Of a DNA stretch of 64,000 bases, positions 60,769 through 64,000 are shown piece after piece (positions within the stretch are counted from its first letter, which is position 1; every line of letters begins with the position of its first letter). The notes beneath the pieces are model-generated. The model was not told where the DNA came from and searched no databases. It saw only the letters and a program-made list of their open reading frames with translations. The stretch is from Photorhabdus asymbiotica (GTDB lineage: Bacteria > Pseudomonadota > Gammaproteobacteria > Enterobacterales > Enterobacteriaceae). The stretch is taken from assembly GCF_003634575.1 (NCBI RefSeq), contig NZ_RBLJ01000002.1:868001-932000 (forward strand). Reading direction: 5' to 3'. Both the position numbers and the translations under genes were made by a program.

Positions 60769-61125
60769 ATGTTTAACAGCATCATTATTGACAATTTTTG
60801 TAATCCTGACTGCCAAGGGGAGTTATCCGAACCCACAATTAAACTGGCGTTAGGCAACCCTGTATGTGGTGACAAGGTTGATATTGACCTGATATTGGAT
60901 AGCCAGGGACGGATAGATAATGCCTGTTTTCGTGCATGGGGATGCACCGCATCCCTGGCAATGTCTAACCAATTTTGTCGTCACGCTAAAGGCAAAACTC
61001 TCGAAGAATTAAACACATTATCACCTGATGGCATTGATGCGTTATTAGGAGAGTTAGAACCAGCCCAGCAACACTGCCTTGATATGCTGCATAAGCTATT
61101 CGAGCAGCTAAAGGGAAAAATATGA
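60769..61125 (+). CDS. IscU/NifU-like Fe-S scaffold protein
   Basis: 118 residues, slightly shorter than IscU (128). The three cluster ligands are kept: C33 in G-N-P-V-C-G-D (with the D35 that tunes cluster release), C59 in W-G-C-T-A-S and C103 in Q-H-C with H102. The L-P-P-V-K HscA-binding motif of IscU is replaced by E-P-A-Q-Q, so it probably does not use the HscA chaperone. Strong AGGTGG ribosome binding site; it overlaps the desulfurase gene by ATGA. A scaffold or sulfur relay dedicated to this operon. Confidence 0.88.
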   Translation: MFNSIIIDNFCNPDCQGELSEPTIKLALGNPVCGDKVDIDLILDSQGRIDNACFRAWGCTASLAMSNQFCRHAKGKTLEELNTLSPDGIDALLGELEPAQQHCLDMLHKLFEQLKGKI

Positions 61126-62306
61126 CAAGCCTATACTTCGACTACAACGCCACAACACCGCTAAGTATAAAAGCGCAGTTGGCGATTAAAGACGCTTTGT
61201 CTATTTTTGCTAATCCGTCCAGCCACTACAGCTTAAGCGACATGGCTAAAAACTTGCTCACCGACGCCAGAAGATCTATGGCGTCATTAATGGGCACGGT
61301 ACCAGAACAAATCCTATTTACATCAGGAGGAACCGAAAGTAATAACCAGGCGTTGTCCAGCCTGCTAGCTACACTCCCCGGTTCGGATCTGTCTGCATAT
61401 CATGTCATTAGCTCTTCCATTGAACATCCGTCTGTTCTAGCGCCATTACTCTGGTATCAACAACGCGGACTTCAGCTGACGCTGATCGATCCTGATAATC
61501 AAGGACGGATAAGCGTACAAAGCATCGAGAAAAACTTGCGACCTGAAACACGACTGATCACATTAATGGCAATTAACAACGAAACCGGTGTGATACAGCC
61601 CTATGAAGCCGTCGCTTCATTGGCAAAAGAAGCCAATGTTTATCTGCATATAGATGCAGTACAAGCTATTGGTAAACTTCCTTTTAACTGTGACAAATTT
61701 ACTGGCATAACAACCGTTTCTTTCTCTGGCCATAAATTCAATGGACCTAAAGGTATTGGTGGTCTCTATCATGCACCAGGCACTCAATTAACCCCTTTGT
61801 TACACGGAGGGGGACAAGAGCAGGGAATACGTAGTGGTACTGAGAACACTTTGGGCCTTGCAGGACTGGCGGCGGCGGCTAAAGAATCTCTGAACGGATT
61901 GAAAGAACGTTTCGATACTTACAAAATACTCAGAGAAATCTTGCTATCTCTATTGAAACAGCATCATGTTAACTACCTAGTTAATGGCAGCACAAACCCA
62001 GAGTTTCAAGCACCCTGGACACTAAATTTAAGTTTCCCTGGGGTCCGAGCCGAATCATTGGCTAGTAGGCTGGATTTATGTCACGGAGTTTCTTTATCTT
62101 TAGGATCAGCCTGTAGCAATAACAAATCAACGCAACGTTCTCATGTTCTGGTTGCTATGGGGCTACCTGATGATCGTATTGATAGCGCGGTACGTATCAG
62201 CTTTGGATATACAACAAGCCAAAATGATATTGAAATGCTGGCTAACGCTATCAAACAAGAAACTTATAACTTGCTGAAAATTTCGGGGCAATCTTTAAAC
62301 GCTTAA
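61122..62306 (+). CDS. IscS/NifS-like cysteine desulfurase
   Basis: 394 residues, fold-type I PLP enzyme. L-Y-F-D-Y-N-A-T-T-P-L start, T-S-G-G-T-E-S-N-N, catalytic H102 in I-E-H-P-S, D178 in H-I-D-A-V-Q, PLP-Lys K205 in S-G-H-K-F-N-G-P-K-G, R-S-G-T-E-N and the persulfide cysteine C331 in G-S-A-C-S. The A-C-S-N-N loop and the preceding S-L-S-L-G-S place it with group I desulfurases. It liberates sulfur from cysteine as a persulfide for the overlapping scaffold gene. Not the isc operon: no iscR, iscA, hscBA or fdx around it. Confidence 0.92.
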   Translation: MTSLYFDYNATTPLSIKAQLAIKDALSIFANPSSHYSLSDMAKNLLTDARRSMASLMGTVPEQILFTSGGTESNNQALSSLLATLPGSDLSAYHVISSSIEHPSVLAPLLWYQQRGLQLTLIDPDNQGRISVQSIEKNLRPETRLITLMAINNETGVIQPYEAVASLAKEANVYLHIDAVQAIGKLPFNCDKFTGITTVSFSGHKFNGPKGIGGLYHAPGTQLTPLLHGGGQEQGIRSGTENTLGLAGLAAAAKESLNGLKERFDTYKILREILLSLLKQHHVNYLVNGSTNPEFQAPWTLNLSFPGVRAESLASRLDLCHGVSLSLGSACSNNKSTQRSHVLVAMGLPDDRIDSAVRISFGYTTSQNDIEMLANAIKQETYNLLKISGQSLNA

Positions 62307-62430
62307 GAATAACAGCAAAATAACATTTAAAAGATGGCATATCAGGAATAGCTAATTTATATCCATTAATACCTATATTCCTGAGCCAAAGCTCCACTAA
62401 TGTTTTTTTAGCTTTTAAGAGGATATTAAT

Positions 62431-62667
62431 ATGAAACTATTTGAACTACTGCAATCTCAAATTACTGAATTGACTGATCTTGAACCAGAAGACATTACTC
62501 TTGACACCTTACTCGACGATATTCATCTGGTGAGTCTAGATTTTGTATCCATTCAAGTTGCTTTAAAAAGAGAAATGGGTATTCAACTAAATTTCGATAA
62601 ATTCCAGCGGAATAATACGACGACAATCGGCGATTTCGTCAATTACGTTAGTGAAGCAATAAAATAA
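62431..62667 (+). CDS. Acyl carrier protein
   Basis: 78 residues, acidic, with the four-helix ACP pattern. The phosphopantetheine site is at S35 in H-L-V-S-L-D-F-V-S-I; the usual Asp before Ser (D-S-L) is Val. Otherwise Leu-Asp after it and the hydrophobic helix II fit an ACP. A good AAGAGGA ribosome binding site precedes it; 124 bp separates it from the desulfurase. Likely the carrier used by the LuxE-like enzyme and the ketosynthase. Confidence 0.8.
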   Translation: MKLFELLQSQITELTDLEPEDITLDTLLDDIHLVSLDFVSIQVALKREMGIQLNFDKFQRNNTTTIGDFVNYVSEAIK

Positions 62668-62822
62668 TTACTATCAATACACTTGGATGTTAGCTGTCTA
62701 TGGCATATCACAACACAGCTAACATTTATTTTTGTGATGCTTTTATCTACCAACTCCATTATTTGGTTGTATTAAAAAAATAAAGCATGTCACCAGGAAC
62801 TTACTTTTGGAGATAATGTTTC

Positions 62823-64000
62823 ATGAGTTTTCAAACTAACTACCGCCGCGTTGCCATTACAGGCTATGGTGCTATCTGTTCTCTTGGACAAAATACTCAA
62901 GAAATTTGGGATGCGATCCTAAACTATCGTGTAGGTTACAAAAAGGAAACCCACCCAGACGCTTCTGTTGTTGCAAAATTTTTCGGCAACATATCTTTCT
63001 CTCCTGATGTATCACGATTTTCCAAAAAGTTGCTAAAGAACCTTCCCAGATTTAGCAAACTCGGGCTGATTGCTGCGGATGATGCAATCAAAATGGCATT
63101 TGGTAACGATAAAACAGCCCTTGACGAAAGTTATTCACCTTTTGAACGAGGTGTCATTTTTGGTACTGGGTGGGGCGGAGAGGATGCAACCGTTGAAAAC
63201 AACCATTCCTATGCTACCCAAGGTATTGCCTCACCCATGACGAATATTATGTCTATGCACAGCGTAGGTACGGCAGCTATTTCAATGAATTGGAATTTAC
63301 GGGGATATCAGAATACCCCAGTTGCAGCGTGTGCAACAGGCAGTATGGCAATCGGTGATGCTTTTGAACTTATCCGAAGCGGACGCACTAAAATGATGCT
63401 GGCAGGTGGCGGTGAAAGTATCAGAGATCCTTTCATCGTCTGGAGCATAGACATTCTTGGCGCACTGAGCAAAGAACAGGAATCTGTCGAAAAAGCCTGC
63501 TGTCCATTTAGCAAAGACCGTAGTGGTTTTGTTATGTCAGAAGGCGCAGCAGTATTATGCCTTGAAGATTATGACAGTGCAGTTGCCAGAGGGGCCAAAA
63601 TACTGGCAGAAGTCATCGGCTATGGTAACTGCTCAGATGCATCTGATATGACAGCGCCAGCACCAGATTGCAAAGGACGAGTAATGGCGATTCAAGCGGC
63701 ACTGGAACAGGCCCAACTCTCCGCGTCAGATATTCATTATATCAATGCTCATGGAACATCAACCCCGTTAAACGACATTAACGAAACGGATGTTCTAAAA
63801 ATGAGCTTAGGGGATCACGCTTACCATATTCCTATTTCCAGTACAAAATCCTATACAGGCCACCTTATTGCCGGGGCTGGAGCAATTGAATCTATTTTCT
63901 GTATCAAAGCGATAGAAACGGCCACTATTCCCGCCACTATGCACTTAAACCATCCTGATCCACTATGCGATCTCGATTATGTACCTAACACCCACCGCAC
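62823..64000 (+). CDS. FabF-type 3-oxoacyl-ACP synthase (ketosynthase), 3' end outside window
   Basis: 392 codons visible, open to the window edge. KAS-II features: I-T-G-Y-G at the start, active-site C170 in A-A-C-A-T-G-S, H310 in N-A-H-G-T-S-T-P, K342 in S-S-T-K-S-Y-T-G and H347 in T-G-H, each seven residues later than in E. coli FabF. So the catalytic triad is complete and this is a true condensing enzyme, not a chain-length factor. Start chosen at the ATG at 62823, preceded by a TTTGGAGA ribosome binding site. It probably extends an acyl chain on the ACP encoded just upstream. Confidence 0.92.
   Translation, partial: MSFQTNYRRVAITGYGAICSLGQNTQEIWDAILNYRVGYKKETHPDASVVAKFFGNISFSPDVSRFSKKLLKNLPRFSKLGLIAADDAIKMAFGNDKTALDESYSPFERGVIFGTGWGGEDATVENNHSYATQGIASPMTNIMSMHSVGTAAISMNWNLRGYQNTPVAACATGSMAIGDAFELIRSGRTKMMLAGGGESIRDPFIVWSIDILGALSKEQESVEKACCPFSKDRSGFVMSEGAAVLCLEDYDSAVARGAKILAEVIGYGNCSDASDMTAPAPDCKGRVMAIQAALEQAQLSASDIHYINAHGTSTPLNDINETDVLKMSLGDHAYHIPISSTKSYTGHLIAGAGAIESIFCIKAIETATIPATMHLNHPDPLCDLDYVPNTHR

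Noticed and set aside
60769-62306. The housekeeping isc operon
   Set aside because: Order is scaffold then desulfurase and iscR, iscA, hscB, hscA and fdx are all missing.
59574-64000. Part of the bioluminescence (lux) operon
   Set aside because: Only one LuxE-like gene; no luciferase subunits, reductase or transferase genes, and the carrier and ketosynthase do not belong to lux.

Overview
The window is chromosomal DNA of an AT-rich enterobacterium, most likely Photorhabdus (Morganellaceae) or a close relative. This is inferred from gene order, from many ERIC elements and from accessory content; no species marker was tested. The backbone follows the Escherichia coli order closely: yigL-pldB-recQ-yigI-rarD-corA-uvrD-yigB-xerC-DUF484-dapF-lptM / cyaY / cyaA / hemCDXY / glmZ / proM-leuT-hisR-argX / thrP / the whole enterobacterial common antigen (ECA) operon / rho-trxA / rhlB-gppA / rep / ilvC / ilvY. 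Two accessory regions flank it.

Left accessory region (1-8.8 kb). This is a type VI secretion locus: the C-terminal half of a VgrG spike protein, a DUF4123 chaperone, a small co-chaperone-like protein, then three tandem cassettes of [Tox-REase-5 nuclease toxin - immunity protein - PAAR tip]. The architecture matches the P. aeruginosa TseT-TsiT-TecT-co-TecT-PAAR4 system. The cassettes are mosaics. The toxin N-terminal 60% and the immunity C-terminal third plus PAAR are nearly identical between copies, while the toxin C-terminus and immunity N-terminus differ as one contiguous block. Each junction carries a hairpin and a fossil of the co-chaperone 3' end. A truncated fourth copy, a decayed coupled ORF and a frameshifted Phd/YefM antitoxin follow, then about 0.8 kb without recognisable genes and two ERICs.

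Backbone (9-56.5 kb). It holds DNA repair and recombination genes (recQ, uvrD, xerC, rep), diaminopimelate, haem and branched-chain amino-acid synthesis, adenylate cyclase with a CRP site, the sRNA GlmZ with a sigma-54 promoter and two GlrR sites, a four-tRNA operon, and thirteen contiguous genes from wecA to thrP whose ECA part covers lipid I to polymer. Two genes are broken: an acetyltransferase split by an ERIC at a TA target, and a TM2-domain gene with a one-base deletion.

Right accessory region (57-64 kb). An AraC-type regulator and a flavin monooxygenase-like gene lie beside a divergent operon encoding a LuxE-family acyl-protein synthetase, an IscU-like scaffold, an IscS/NifS-like cysteine desulfurase, an acyl carrier protein and a FabF-type ketosynthase that runs off the window. 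I know of no characterised pathway with this combination. It is the best candidate here for an undescribed system: a fatty-acyl or polyketide pathway coupled to sulfur or Fe-S delivery, controlled from an intergenic region with a long inverted repeat.
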